Shown here one piece after another: positions 33,719-42,496 of a stretch of 64,000 nt of DNA. Made by a program: the position numbers and the translations under genes. Origin of the DNA: JASLBX01 sp035762665 (GTDB lineage: Bacteria; Actinomycetota; Actinomycetes; Jiangellales; Jiangellaceae). The stretch lies in NCBI GenBank assembly GCA_035762665.1, contig DASTNZ010000057.1, positions 19,389 to 83,388 on the forward strand, in the 5' to 3' direction. Numbering within the stretch: position 1 is the stretch's first letter; the number at the start of each line of letters is the position of its first letter. The notes under the pieces are model-generated. The model did no database searches. It was not told where the DNA came from and saw only the letters and a list, made by a program, of their open reading frames with translations.

Positions 33719-34879
33719 TCAGCTGAAAGCGGAGTGGCCGGTGAGTGCCTGCCCGATGACGAGCTGGTGGACCTCGGACGTGCCTTCGTAGGTCAGGACC
33801 GACTCGAGGTTGTTGGCGTGCCGCATGACGGGGTATTCGAGGGTGATGCCGTTGGCGCCCAGAATGGTGCGGCAGGTTCGGGCGATCTCGATGGCTTCGC
33901 GGACGTTGTTGAGCTTGCCGAGGCTGACCTGCTCCGGGCGGAGCTTGCCCTCGTCCTTGAGCCGGCCAAGGTGCAGCGCGAGCAGGAAGCCCTTCTGCAG
34001 CTCCAGCGCCATGTCGGCGAGCTTGGCTTGAGTCAGCTGGAAAGACGCCAGTGGCCGGTCGAAGACCTCCCGGTCGGCGGCGTAGGCGATCGCCGCCTCG
34101 AGGCAGTCGCGAGCCGCGCCGAGCGCGCCGAACACAATGCCGAACCGGGCCTCGTTCAGGCAGGACAGCGGGCCGCGCAGGCTGGAGATCTCGGGCAGCA
34201 CCGCGTCGGCCGGCAGCCGGACTCCTTCCAGCACCAGCTCGCTGGTGATCGAGGCCCGCAACGACAGCTTGCCGCCGATCTTCGGCGCCGAGAACCCCGG
34301 CGTGTCAGTGGGGACGATGAAGCCCCGGACGCCCTCGTCAGTACGGGCCCACACGACGGCGACGTCGGCCACTGACCCGTTCGTGATCCACATCTTGGTG
34401 CCGTCGAGCACCCAATAGTCGCCGTCGCGGCGGGCCCTGGTTCGCATACCCGCCGGGTTGGAGCCGAAGTCCGGCTCGGTAAGCCCGAAGCAGCCGATCA
34501 GCTCGCCCGCCGCCATGCCGGGCAGCCAGCGCTGCTTCTGCTCCTCGGAGCCGAACTTCCAGATCGCGAACATGGCCAGGGAGCCCTGCACCGACACCAG
34601 GCTCCGGACACCGGAATCCGCTGCCTCGAGCTCCATGCAGGCCAAACCGTACGACACGGCATTGGTCCCGGCGCAGCCGTAACCGGTCAGGTGCATGCCG
34701 AGCAGGCCGAGCTTGCCGGCCTCGCGAGCCAGCTCAAGGGGAATCTCGCCGGCCTCGTACCACTCCGCGATGTGCGGGCGGACCCGGTCGGCGGCGAACC
34801 GCCGCACGGTCTCCTGGATCGCCTGCTCGTCTTTGGTGAGCAGGTGATCGATGCTGAGCAGTTCCAGGGGCGCGGTCAT
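33719..34879 (-). CDS. gcdH: Glutaryl-CoA dehydrogenase
   Basis: A 386-residue acyl-CoA dehydrogenase. It is assigned to the glutaryl-CoA group because it has GYGCAGTNAVSYGL, DSGVRSLVSVQGSL (the Arg and Ser that bind the glutaryl carboxylate), GCFGLTEPDFGSNP, and the C-terminal ANGITLEYPVMRHANNLESV followed by TYEGTSEVH with the catalytic Glu. The enzyme oxidises and decarboxylates glutaryl-CoA to crotonyl-CoA using FAD. Its ATG overlaps the stop of the upstream E1 gene (ATGA), placing it last in the lysine operon. Confidence 0.9.
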   Translation of the reverse strand: MTAPLELLSIDHLLTKDEQAIQETVRRFAADRVRPHIAEWYEAGEIPLELAREAGKLGLLGMHLTGYGCAGTNAVSYGLACMELEAADSGVRSLVSVQGSLAMFAIWKFGSEEQKQRWLPGMAAGELIGCFGLTEPDFGSNPAGMRTRARRDGDYWVLDGTKMWITNGSVADVAVVWARTDEGVRGFIVPTDTPGFSAPKIGGKLSLRASITSELVLEGVRLPADAVLPEISSLRGPLSCLNEARFGIVFGALGAARDCLEAAIAYAADREVFDRPLASFQLTQAKLADMALELQKGFLLALHLGRLKDEGKLRPEQVSLGKLNNVREAIEIARTCRTILGANGITLEYPVMRHANNLESVLTYEGTSEVHQLVIGQALTGHSAFS

Positions 34880-37107
34880 AGGTGGTCTCCTCGTACGAGG
34901 CGGACAGCCGCCTCTTTGATCTCGTCCTCGCTCAGCAGCACATCGTTGGCTGCCGGGCCGAGTGGAACAAAGCTATCCCGGCTGGTGACACGGGCCATCG
35001 CACCGGAGTAGCCGGCGTCGACGAGGGCGGCGAGCACACCTTCGGATACCCCTCCGCTGCGCCGTGTCTCGTCGACCACCAGCACGCGGCCGGTGGCGCG
35101 AGCCTCCCGCACGAGGTCGTCGACGGGCAGGGGAGCGAGCCAGCGCAGGTCGACGACGCGGGCGTGGATACCGTGCGCAGCCAGCCGGCGGGCGACCCGC
35201 AGGCTCATCCGTACGCCGTTGCCGAACGTCACAAGGGTCAGCTGCGTTCCGTCCCCGTAAGTGCGGGCGCTGCCGACCGGCACATGCCCATCCGCCCAGG
35301 TGTCCGGCAGCGCGTAAGTGTCGAGCCAGCCGTCGTCACCGGCCTCGTACAGATCGCGGGCGTGGTACAGCGCTATCGGCTCCAGAAAGGCACAGATCGA
35401 CCCATCGACCGCCGCGCTGGCCCAGCAGGTGCGCATCATCGCAGCGGCGTCGGAACCACGCGCCGGGCAGGCGATCACCAACCCGGGGATGTCGCGCAGG
35501 ACGCCAATGGCATTGTCGTTATGGAAGTGGCCGCCGAATCCCTTCTGGTACGCCAGCCCGGCGATGCGTATGACCATCGGATTGCGGTACTGGCCCTGGG
35601 AGAAGAACGACAGCGTGGCCGCTTCACCGCGCAGCTGGTCCTCGGCGTTGTGCAGGTAGGCCAGATACTGGATCTCCGGGACGGGTACCAGCCCGGCGAG
35701 ACCGGCACCAAGGGCCAGGCCAAGGATGGACTGCTCGTCCAGCAGCGTGTCGAATACCCGTCCCGCGCCGAAGCGGCGCGCCAGCCCGCGGGTGACCCCG
35801 TACACACCGCCTTTGCGGCCGACGTCCTCGCCGAACAGCAACACCCGAGCGTCGGCGGCGAGCAGGTCGCCCAGCGCCGATGTAATGGACGCAGCCAGTG
35901 TCAGCCCACCCCTTTCCCGTTGATCACCGGAGGAGGAGTCGGGATCGGGTTTGCTGGCGGCGGCGAGCTTCGCCACTGCTTCGGCGACGGTGGACGGCCG
36001 CCGGGGCGCGAGCGGAGCCATGACCCGTTCGGCCGACGCCAGCCGTGGGGCGTCCGCCAGCTCGGCGATGGTGTGCTCGACGGTCCGAGCCGTCGCCTCG
36101 TAGCGGTCGAGCAGCTGACCAGGCGTGGCCGCGCCGCTTTCGGCCAAGGCGGACGCGGTACCCAGCAGCGGGTCGCGGGCGTAGTCGGCTTCGATCTGAG
36201 ACGGTGTGCGGTAACTGATCTCGGCGTCGCTTCCGGCGTGGCCCAGCAGCCGGACAGTCCGCAGGTGCAGGAATGCCGGCCGCTGCGTGGTACGGACGTA
36301 GTCGGCGGCGGCCCGGGCGGTGTCATAGGTCGCCGCCACGTCGAACCCCTCCACTGCGAAATACCGCAGGCCCGGCCGCGACCCGTACGCCCGCTCGACC
36401 CATCCCTCAGGAGTGCGGACGGAGATGCCGATCCCGTTGTCCTCACAGACGAACAGCACTGGCACCGGCAGCCGTTGGTGCGCCGTGTGCAGCGCCGTGT
36501 TGATGGCACCCGTGGCGGTCGAGTGGTTGGCCGAAGCGTCCCCGAACGAGCACACCACCACCGAATCGGCCGGCCATGGCGGAACGACCCCGAGCTTGGC
36601 GGCCCGCCGAAGGGACACCGCCAGCCCCACGGCTCGCGGCAGGTGCGACGCGATCGTCGACGTCTGCGGAATCACCGAAAGTGCGGCGTGCCCGAACACC
36701 TTGTGGCGGCCGCCGGCGATCGGCTCGTCGGCGGCGCAGAGCAGGCCTTGCAGGACGTCCCGCACCGGCGCCGATCCCGCCACTTGGGCGGCCCGAGCCT
36801 GGTAGAACCCGCCCGATCGGTAGTGCAGCAGGGCGGGGTCCGTCCGCCGCAAGGCCGCGGCGACCGCAGCGTTGCTCTCATGGCCAGACGAGCCGATCGT
36901 GTAGAAGCCGCGCCCCTCCGACTGCAGGCGTCGCGCTGCGAAGTCCAGCTGTCGGCTCAGCGCCTGAGCGTCGAAGAGCTCGAGCGCAGAGGACACGGTC
37001 AGGCCGCTGCCAGGCCGGAGCGGATCCTCCGGCCCAGCGCCGCCCCCTGCCGCGATCAGGCCGGCCACCGCCGACCGGAACGCCTCGTCGACCGGATTAG
37101 CCGTCAC
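34876..37107 (-). CDS. Fused alpha-beta E1 of a 2-oxoacid dehydrogenase (candidate 2-oxoadipate dehydrogenase)
   Basis: A 743-residue fusion. The N-terminal half is an E1-alpha domain with the thiamine-diphosphate motif FGDASANHSTATGAIN ... FVCEDNGIGIS; the C-terminal half is E1-beta (LLFGEDVGRKGGVYGVTRGL, DTLLDEQSILGLALGAGLAG, HFHNDNAIGVLRDIPGL). A Pro/Ser/Asp-rich linker joins them. PDH/BCKDH-type E1 chains are usually separate. GTG 37107 overlaps the aldehyde dehydrogenase stop (GTGA). Placed between an aminoadipate-semialdehyde dehydrogenase and glutaryl-CoA dehydrogenase, its expected substrate is 2-oxoadipate (inference); a branched-chain oxoacid is the alternative. E2 and E3 are not in the window. 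Confidence 0.8.
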   Translation of the reverse strand: MTANPVDEAFRSAVAGLIAAGGGAGPEDPLRPGSGLTVSSALELFDAQALSRQLDFAARRLQSEGRGFYTIGSSGHESNAAVAAALRRTDPALLHYRSGGFYQARAAQVAGSAPVRDVLQGLLCAADEPIAGGRHKVFGHAALSVIPQTSTIASHLPRAVGLAVSLRRAAKLGVVPPWPADSVVVCSFGDASANHSTATGAINTALHTAHQRLPVPVLFVCEDNGIGISVRTPEGWVERAYGSRPGLRYFAVEGFDVAATYDTARAAADYVRTTQRPAFLHLRTVRLLGHAGSDAEISYRTPSQIEADYARDPLLGTASALAESGAATPGQLLDRYEATARTVEHTIAELADAPRLASAERVMAPLAPRRPSTVAEAVAKLAAASKPDPDSSSGDQRERGGLTLAASITSALGDLLAADARVLLFGEDVGRKGGVYGVTRGLARRFGAGRVFDTLLDEQSILGLALGAGLAGLVPVPEIQYLAYLHNAEDQLRGEAATLSFFSQGQYRNPMVIRIAGLAYQKGFGGHFHNDNAIGVLRDIPGLVIACPARGSDAAAMMRTCWASAAVDGSICAFLEPIALYHARDLYEAGDDGWLDTYALPDTWADGHVPVGSARTYGDGTQLTLVTFGNGVRMSLRVARRLAAHGIHARVVDLRWLAPLPVDDLVREARATGRVLVVDETRRSGGVSEGVLAALVDAGYSGAMARVTSRDSFVPLGPAANDVLLSEDEIKEAAVRLVRGDHL

Positions 37108-38648
37108 TCGCCCAGCCGGACGTCCAGGTCCGGCTCCAGCTCGGCGACGTCCATCTGAGCCTTCTGGAGCCTGCCGGAGTAGTCCCAGTTCATCGACTGC
37201 CAGCGGGTGAACTGATCGAGGACCCACTGCCCGGACTGGCGGGATCCGTTTCCGGACTTGCCGTTGCCGCCGAACGGCAGGTGGGCCTCGGCGCCGGATG
37301 TCGAGTTGTTGATGCTGACCATCCCGGCCGAGATTCTCCGGCGGAACGTGAATGCTTCTTTCGGGTCATTGGTGTAAATCGAGGAAGACAGCCCGTACCC
37401 CGGAGCGTTGGCCAGCTCCAGGGCCTCGTCAAGTGTCGAGTAGGTCGTGACGCCGACGATTGGGCCGAACGTCTCCTCGTCGAAAATGGCATCCCCGGGA
37501 CGGACACCGTCGACGATCATCGGATGGTAGTACAGCCCGATCGCCGGGTCGCCGGCGAAGCCGGGCCGCGGGTTGTCGTCGGTGATCCGACCGGTCGCGC
37601 CGTGCACCGTGTGGTGCGGCTGCACCCAGGTCAGGAACTCCTCGTACCGGTCGGCGAACTTCTGGTCCAGCAGCGGACCCATGAGCACTTCGCCGCTCGG
37701 GTCACCCACGACGGCACTGTCGACCGCCTTGGTGAAGCGGGCCAGGAAGTCGTCGTGCACCGATTCATGGACGATGACAGTGCCGAGCGACGTGCAGCGC
37801 TGGCCGGCCGTGCCGAAACCCGAGAACAGCGCACCCTCCACAGCGAGGTCGAGGTCCGCGCTGGGGGTCACGACAAGCGGATTCTTGCCGCCGAGCTCGA
37901 GGCATGCCGTCTGCAGGTGCCGACCCGTCAGCTCGCCGATCAGCCGGCCGACTGTGGACGAACCGGTGAAGCCAACCTTGTCGACATGACCGGCCTCGAG
38001 TGCCTGCTCTAGCCCGGCGAAGGTAGCCGGGCCGTCTGCGTACACCACGTTGAACACGCCGTCGGGCAGCCCGCCACCGCGGACGAACAACTCGTGGAAG
38101 GCTGCCGAAGCAGCGGGGGAGTACTCCGCCGGCTTCCATACGATCGTGTTGCCCGCCAGCAGGGCCGGGACGATGTACCAGGACGGAACGGCCACCGGAA
38201 AGTTGCCGGCAGTGATCACCGCGACCGTCCCTACGGGGTTCCGGAAGGTGAACAGCTGCTTGTCCGGCATCTCGCTGGGGACGGTCTGGCCGTATAGCCG
38301 GCGCCCCTCCCCGAGGAAGAAGTCGCATGTGTCGACGATCTCGCGCACCTCGCCGAGCGCCTCGGCGTACGGCTTGCCGATGTCTCTGACAACCAGCGCT
38401 GCAAGTCGCTCGGAGTTCGCCTCGACGACGCGCCCGATGTGCGCGATCGCTCGGCCCCGTACGGGCGCGGGGATGTCCGCCCACGCCGGCTGGGCGCGCT
38501 TGGCGGACGCCGCCGCTGCGGTGAACGTGCCGGCATTGCCCTGGATGACCTCGGCGACGACCTCGTCCAGGTTGGCGGGATTGGTGCTGGCGACGCGCTG
38601 GCCATCGGTGACCGGCTTGCCGTCGATGACAGACATGATCTGCGTCAT
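37104..38648 (-). CDS. ALDH7-like aldehyde dehydrogenase (2-aminoadipate semialdehyde dehydrogenase)
   Basis: A 514-residue NAD(P)-dependent aldehyde dehydrogenase. Catalytic Cys in FGTAGQRCTSLGTVIVHES and Glu in CLELGGKNPLV; cofactor segment GFTGSSTVGRLIGE. The GQRCT context resembles ALDH7/antiquitin, the aminoadipate-semialdehyde dehydrogenase of the lysine pathway. It follows the lysine aminotransferase gene by 15 nt, which makes the aminoadipate semialdehyde / piperideine-6-carboxylate pair its likely substrate. ATG 38648 has GGAGGGA upstream. Confidence 0.88.
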   Translation of the reverse strand: MTQIMSVIDGKPVTDGQRVASTNPANLDEVVAEVIQGNAGTFTAAAASAKRAQPAWADIPAPVRGRAIAHIGRVVEANSERLAALVVRDIGKPYAEALGEVREIVDTCDFFLGEGRRLYGQTVPSEMPDKQLFTFRNPVGTVAVITAGNFPVAVPSWYIVPALLAGNTIVWKPAEYSPAASAAFHELFVRGGGLPDGVFNVVYADGPATFAGLEQALEAGHVDKVGFTGSSTVGRLIGELTGRHLQTACLELGGKNPLVVTPSADLDLAVEGALFSGFGTAGQRCTSLGTVIVHESVHDDFLARFTKAVDSAVVGDPSGEVLMGPLLDQKFADRYEEFLTWVQPHHTVHGATGRITDDNPRPGFAGDPAIGLYYHPMIVDGVRPGDAIFDEETFGPIVGVTTYSTLDEALELANAPGYGLSSSIYTNDPKEAFTFRRRISAGMVSINNSTSGAEAHLPFGGNGKSGNGSRQSGQWVLDQFTRWQSMNWDYSGRLQKAQMDVAELEPDLDVRLGE

Positions 38649-38663
38649 GGCGTATGTCCCTCC

Positions 38664-39992
38664 TTACGCGATGGTGTCGAGCACGCGGCCGAGTGCGGCG
38701 GCGGCCATGGCGAGCTCGTCGTCCGTCACCGACAGAGCGGGCCGGAACCGAATCGCCCGCTCGCCGCTGGCCAGCGCTACCACATGCTCATCGTCCCGCA
38801 AGCGCGCGAGGACCTGCCCGCGGGCCTGCGCATCAGGCAGGTCAAATGCCACCATCAGGCCCCGGCCACGAACGTTGGACAGGAGGTGGGGGTGGCGGGC
38901 GGCGACCTCGTTGAGCGCTGCGACGAGCCCCTCGCCCTTCGGCCCTGCCTGCTCGATCAGCCCGTCCCGCTCGATGATCTCAAGTAGGCGACGCGATCGC
39001 ACCATGTCTATCAGCCCGCCGCCCCAGGTGGAGTTGATGCGGCCGGACACGGCGAAGACGTTATCGGCCACCTCATCGACCCGGCCGCCGGCCATGATGC
39101 CACCGAGCTGGGCCTTCTTGGAGAAGGCGACCACGTCGGGCGACAGGCCGAGCTGCTGGTAGGCCCAAGGCGTGCCGGTGGTGCCGATACCCGTCTGGAC
39201 CTCGTCCGCGATGAACAACGCATTGTTTCTCCGGACAAGCTCCTGCATCGCCTGCAGGAACTCCGCCCGCATATGGTTGTCGCCGCCCTCGCCCTGGATC
39301 GGCTCGGCAATGAACGCGGCGATGTCGTGCGGGTAACGCTCGAACGCCTCGGCCGCCTGGCGCATGGCCCGCTCCTCGGTCGCCCTGAGCTCCTCCTCGG
39401 ACGCAGCCAGGTGAACGGCCGGCACCTCGATCCGCGGCCAGTCGAACTTGGGGTACCGCGCCGTCTTGTTCGGCTCGGTGTTGGTGAGCGACATCGTGTA
39501 GCCGGTGCGGCCGTGGAATGCCCGGGTTAGGTGGAGGACGCGGGTGCCGAGCTGAGGATCGCGGCCGTTCGCCTCGTTATGCCGGCTCTTCCAGTCGAAC
39601 GCCACCTTCAGCGCGTTTTCGACGGCCAGGCCGCCACCTTCGATGAAGAACAGGTGCGGCAGCCTCGGGTCGCCGAGTACGCGGACGAACGTCTCGACGA
39701 AATCGGCGTAGTGGACGCTGTAGATATCGGAGTTGGCCGGCTTGTTCACGGCGATCTCAGCCAGCAGGGCCATGAAATCCTCGTCGTCGACGATGCCGGG
39801 CGGGTTGCAGCCCAGCGGCGCCGAAGCGAAGAACGTGTACATGTCCAGGTAACGCTGGCCGTCGCGGGCGTCCACCAGCCACGAGCCCTGGCTCGCCTTG
39901 GTGTCGAGCACGAGCTTGAACCCGTCGGTCAGCAGATACCGTCCGAGCACGTCGTGCACGTCGCCCGGCTTAACCCCGGTGTGGTCCGCCAC
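38664..39992 (-). CDS. lat: L-lysine 6-aminotransferase
   Basis: A 442-residue class III aminotransferase. The PLP-binding Lys lies in VVAFSKKAQLGGIMAGGRVDEV, with ADEVQTGIGTTG and AEPIQGEGGDNH as further active-site segments; DTKASQGSWLVDARDGQRYLDMYTFFAS matches the lysine-specific LAT subgroup (M. tuberculosis Rv3290c). It moves the 6-amino group of lysine to 2-oxoglutarate. GTG 39992 is chosen for its Shine-Dalgarno GAGGAGG and matching length; the frame runs 94 codons further upstream, through the promoter. First gene of the lysine operon. Confidence 0.93.
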   Translation of the reverse strand: MADHTGVKPGDVHDVLGRYLLTDGFKLVLDTKASQGSWLVDARDGQRYLDMYTFFASAPLGCNPPGIVDDEDFMALLAEIAVNKPANSDIYSVHYADFVETFVRVLGDPRLPHLFFIEGGGLAVENALKVAFDWKSRHNEANGRDPQLGTRVLHLTRAFHGRTGYTMSLTNTEPNKTARYPKFDWPRIEVPAVHLAASEEELRATEERAMRQAAEAFERYPHDIAAFIAEPIQGEGGDNHMRAEFLQAMQELVRRNNALFIADEVQTGIGTTGTPWAYQQLGLSPDVVAFSKKAQLGGIMAGGRVDEVADNVFAVSGRINSTWGGGLIDMVRSRRLLEIIERDGLIEQAGPKGEGLVAALNEVAARHPHLLSNVRGRGLMVAFDLPDAQARGQVLARLRDDEHVVALASGERAIRFRPALSVTDDELAMAAAALGRVLDTIA

Positions 39993-40026
39993 GTTGGCGC
40001 CTCCTCTTGAGTCGGTAGTGTCGAAG

Positions 40027-40055
40027 AACGTACGGCTACGCACCAGTTGAACCAA
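40027..40055 (-). promoter_or_regulatory. Promoter of the lysine operon (TTGGTT-N17-TACGTT)
   Basis: On the minus strand TTGGTT (40055-40050), a 17-nt spacer and TACGTT (40032-40027), followed by a ~30-nt leader with GAGGAGG before the lat GTG. The rest of the interval 40056-40386 shows no gene on either strand that I can support; it must also hold the amidohydrolase promoter, which I could not identify. Confidence 0.55.
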
Positions 40056-40386
40056 AAGTCTTGCCGTTCGATCCAACGATATCCGTAGACCGTCCGTAAT
40101 CCTCACCACCGACCTCGGGCCTCTCGACGGGTCGTCCCTGCCGTACTCCGCTCGTGCAGACTTATCTGGCCGGAACCATTTGGACGGCCTCGCGGCGGCG
40201 AGCGGTGTCCTGGAGGGAAGTGTCAACCTGGCAACGCGTTCGAGTTGTGCCCTTAATGCCCGGGTTGTGCGCACGCTTTGCCTTGACGCGTGCGTTCAGG
40301 TTCGGGAGGGCGAATCTCTGCAGAGAGCGCGCTGCACCAGCGGCCGGCCACCTCATCGATCACCAGCTGCTGCCAGACTTCCGACC

Positions 40387-41985
40387 ATGTCGAGATCCAT
40401 ACTGCTGCGTAACGGCATCGTCTTCACCCCGGCCGACCCGTTCGCCACGGCCATGCTCGTCGTGGATGAGCGAATCGCCTGGGTGGGTGACGAGGAGGGG
40501 GCCGGTGAGCACGCCGACGCCGCGGACGAGGTCGTCGATCTCGCCAGGCGCCTGGTGACGCCGGCATTCGTGGACGCGCACGTGCACGTCCTGGGCACCG
40601 GCCAGGGAAAGCGCGGAGTCGACATCAACGGCGCTAGGTCCCTGGACGATTTCCTCGATCGGCTCCGAAAGTACGCGGGAGCGCATCCAGGCGAACCGAT
40701 CGGCGGGCAGGGGTGGGACGAGCACAACTGGCCCGAACGCCGGACGCCGACCCGCGAAGAGATCGACGGTGCGTCCGGCGGTGCGGTGGTACTGCTCAGC
40801 AGGGTCGACGGGCACAGCTCACTGATTTCGACGGCACTGCTCGAGCACGAGCCCGGCATCGCCACTGCTGACGGCTACGAGGGTGCGATCGTCCGGCGCC
40901 AGGCACAGACCCTGGCCCGGCAGGCTGCTGAGCGAAGCATCCCGGACCACACCCGCCGCGAGATTCATCGCAGTGTGCTGCAGCGGGCCGCTGCCCTCGG
41001 CATTGGCGCCGTACATGAGATGGCCGCCCCACATATCAACAGCGAGGATGACGTGCGTGCCCTACTGGCCCTCAGCGCGAACGATCCGCTGCCTGAGGTG
41101 GTGGCCTACTGGGGCGAAGTCGGCCGAGACGGCGTCCGGCGAGCCCAAAGCCTGGGAGCGGCCGGCGCGGCCGGCGACCTGACGGTGGACGGATCGCTGG
41201 GATCGCGGAGCGCGGGCCTCGAGCACCCCTACGCCGACGACCCGTCGACATCAGGCCAGTTATACCTCGATGTCGCTGCCGCTGCGGATCACGTGATCGC
41301 CTGCACGGAGGCGGGGTTGCAGGCTGGATTCCATTGCATCGGCGACGCGGCGGTCCGGATCGCTGTCACCGCGATCGCCAACGCGGCCAGCCGGTGTGGT
41401 GAGGGCGCGGTGATCGCGGCCCGCCACCGCCTCGAACATGTGGAGATGATCTCTCCGGAGTTGATCGACGTGATGGCCAGATTCGGGATTGTGGCGAGCG
41501 TTCAGCCAGCGTTCGATGCGCTGTGGGGAGGGAGCGACGGCATGTACGCGACGCGGCTCGGGAGGGAACGGGCAGCGTCGCTCAACCCGTTCGCATCGAT
41601 GGCCCGCGCCGGAGTCGGCCTGGCCTTCGGGTCGGACTCACCAGTGACGCCGCTGGGTGGGTGGGATGCAGTGCGGGCCGCGGTGTTCCACCACAATCCG
41701 GAGCACCGGATGAGCGTGCGTGGTGCCTTCCTGGCGGCCACGCGGGGCGGCTGGCGGGCAGCCAATGTGGACGACGCAGGGACGCTGGCCCCAGGCATGG
41801 TGGCCACCTACGCGGTGTGGGATACCACGAGCGCGCAGGTCGCCGAGGCGAGGACCGAACTGAGCGCGCAGCCGCCGGCCGGCCTCCGCTCGGGCCAGCC
41901 GGGGCTGCCGGACCTATCGCCGGGCGTGCCTCTGCCGCAATGTCTGCGGACCGTGGTACGTGGTCGAATGGTTTTCGAGCGGTGA
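40387..41985 (+). CDS. YtcJ-like amidohydrolase (amidohydrolase family 3)
   Basis: A 532-residue TIM-barrel metal-dependent hydrolase. Metal-binding and catalytic segments: FVDAHVHVLG, a central Asp/Lys region, FHCIGDAAV, RHRLEHVEMIS and FGSDSPVTPLGGW. Family members hydrolyse cyclic or aryl amides, but substrates of this subgroup are largely unknown. ATG 40387 gives the conserved MSRSILLRNG start; a 69-codon upstream extension in the same frame covers the intergenic region and is not supported. Confidence 0.83.
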   Translation: MSRSILLRNGIVFTPADPFATAMLVVDERIAWVGDEEGAGEHADAADEVVDLARRLVTPAFVDAHVHVLGTGQGKRGVDINGARSLDDFLDRLRKYAGAHPGEPIGGQGWDEHNWPERRTPTREEIDGASGGAVVLLSRVDGHSSLISTALLEHEPGIATADGYEGAIVRRQAQTLARQAAERSIPDHTRREIHRSVLQRAAALGIGAVHEMAAPHINSEDDVRALLALSANDPLPEVVAYWGEVGRDGVRRAQSLGAAGAAGDLTVDGSLGSRSAGLEHPYADDPSTSGQLYLDVAAAADHVIACTEAGLQAGFHCIGDAAVRIAVTAIANAASRCGEGAVIAARHRLEHVEMISPELIDVMARFGIVASVQPAFDALWGGSDGMYATRLGRERAASLNPFASMARAGVGLAFGSDSPVTPLGGWDAVRAAVFHHNPEHRMSVRGAFLAATRGGWRAANVDDAGTLAPGMVATYAVWDTTSAQVAEARTELSAQPPAGLRSGQPGLPDLSPGVPLPQCLRTVVRGRMVFER

Positions 41986-42496
41986 TCGTAGATCGGTCGC
42001 TCGGATCCTCCGGTCGCTCAGGCTCGCCGTGCCGCCAAGAAATTTTCTTGATCTTTTGTATGATCACAGGGCCCTGCTGACCTGCGAAAACACCACATTT
42101 TCGCTGCTCAGCGACAAGTTGACAGCGACCCGGAGGGTGGGCAAAGTCACGGGCAGTCCACCAGCGGACAACCACAAGGCGGCTAGCCGGGTTGAACCGG
42201 CTGTGCGTTCGGGGTCGAGACGGGGAACTTTGGCGAGAGCCCTGCGAGCCAGGCTCGTGAGCGCGTGGTACGGCATCGGGCACCGTCGGCGTGGCACGGG
42301 GTGAGACGAGGTCGGGCCCGGCCCGCCCAGTAGACAACGGTCCGCGGATCGCATCCAGCGGTGCGTGGAATCGGTTCGAAGGGCGAGGCCGGGTCACGTC
42401 CCTCCAGGGGCGGGTCCGGGCACCCACGAGATCCACCAGACGTTGTACGGTCACGCAGGTAGACCGTGACTGGCCGACGGACGGAGCAGACCGCTG
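41986..42496. other. Intergenic region without a supported gene
   Basis: About 510 bp between the amidohydrolase gene and lnt. It contains an AT-rich AAGAAATTTTCTTGATC patch, TGATCACAGG at 42061 and a terminator-like hairpin at 42076-42112. The open frames that cross it on both strands have no recognisable protein features. Confidence 0.6.
42076..42112. terminator. Hairpin downstream of amidohydrolase (element 8)
   Basis: GCTGACCTGCGAAAA (42076-42090) pairs with TTTTCGCTGCTCAGC (42098-42112) except for a 3-nt internal loop; loop CACCACA. It is preceded by TGATCACAGG at 42061 but has no matching GATCA on the right, so it looks like half of a TGATC element. Confidence 0.5.

Noticed and set aside
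34882..37158. 758-codon open frame on the plus strand antisense to the fused E1 gene
   Set aside because: It has no recognisable motif and an Arg/Gly/His-rich composition typical of GC-rich shadow frames; the minus strand encodes clear E1 motifs with overlapping operon junctions.
38050..39162. 370-codon plus-strand frame opposite the aldehyde dehydrogenase and lat genes
   Set aside because: Low-complexity Ser/Arg/Thr shadow with no domain; both genes opposite are strongly supported.
39993..40274. 94-codon upstream extension of lat
   Set aside because: It crosses a -35/-10 pair and the Shine-Dalgarno; the known LAT length fits the 39992 start.
41960..42304. Possible small gene in the amidohydrolase-lnt gap
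   Set aside because: No ribosome site, no family resemblance, and it spans a terminator-like hairpin.
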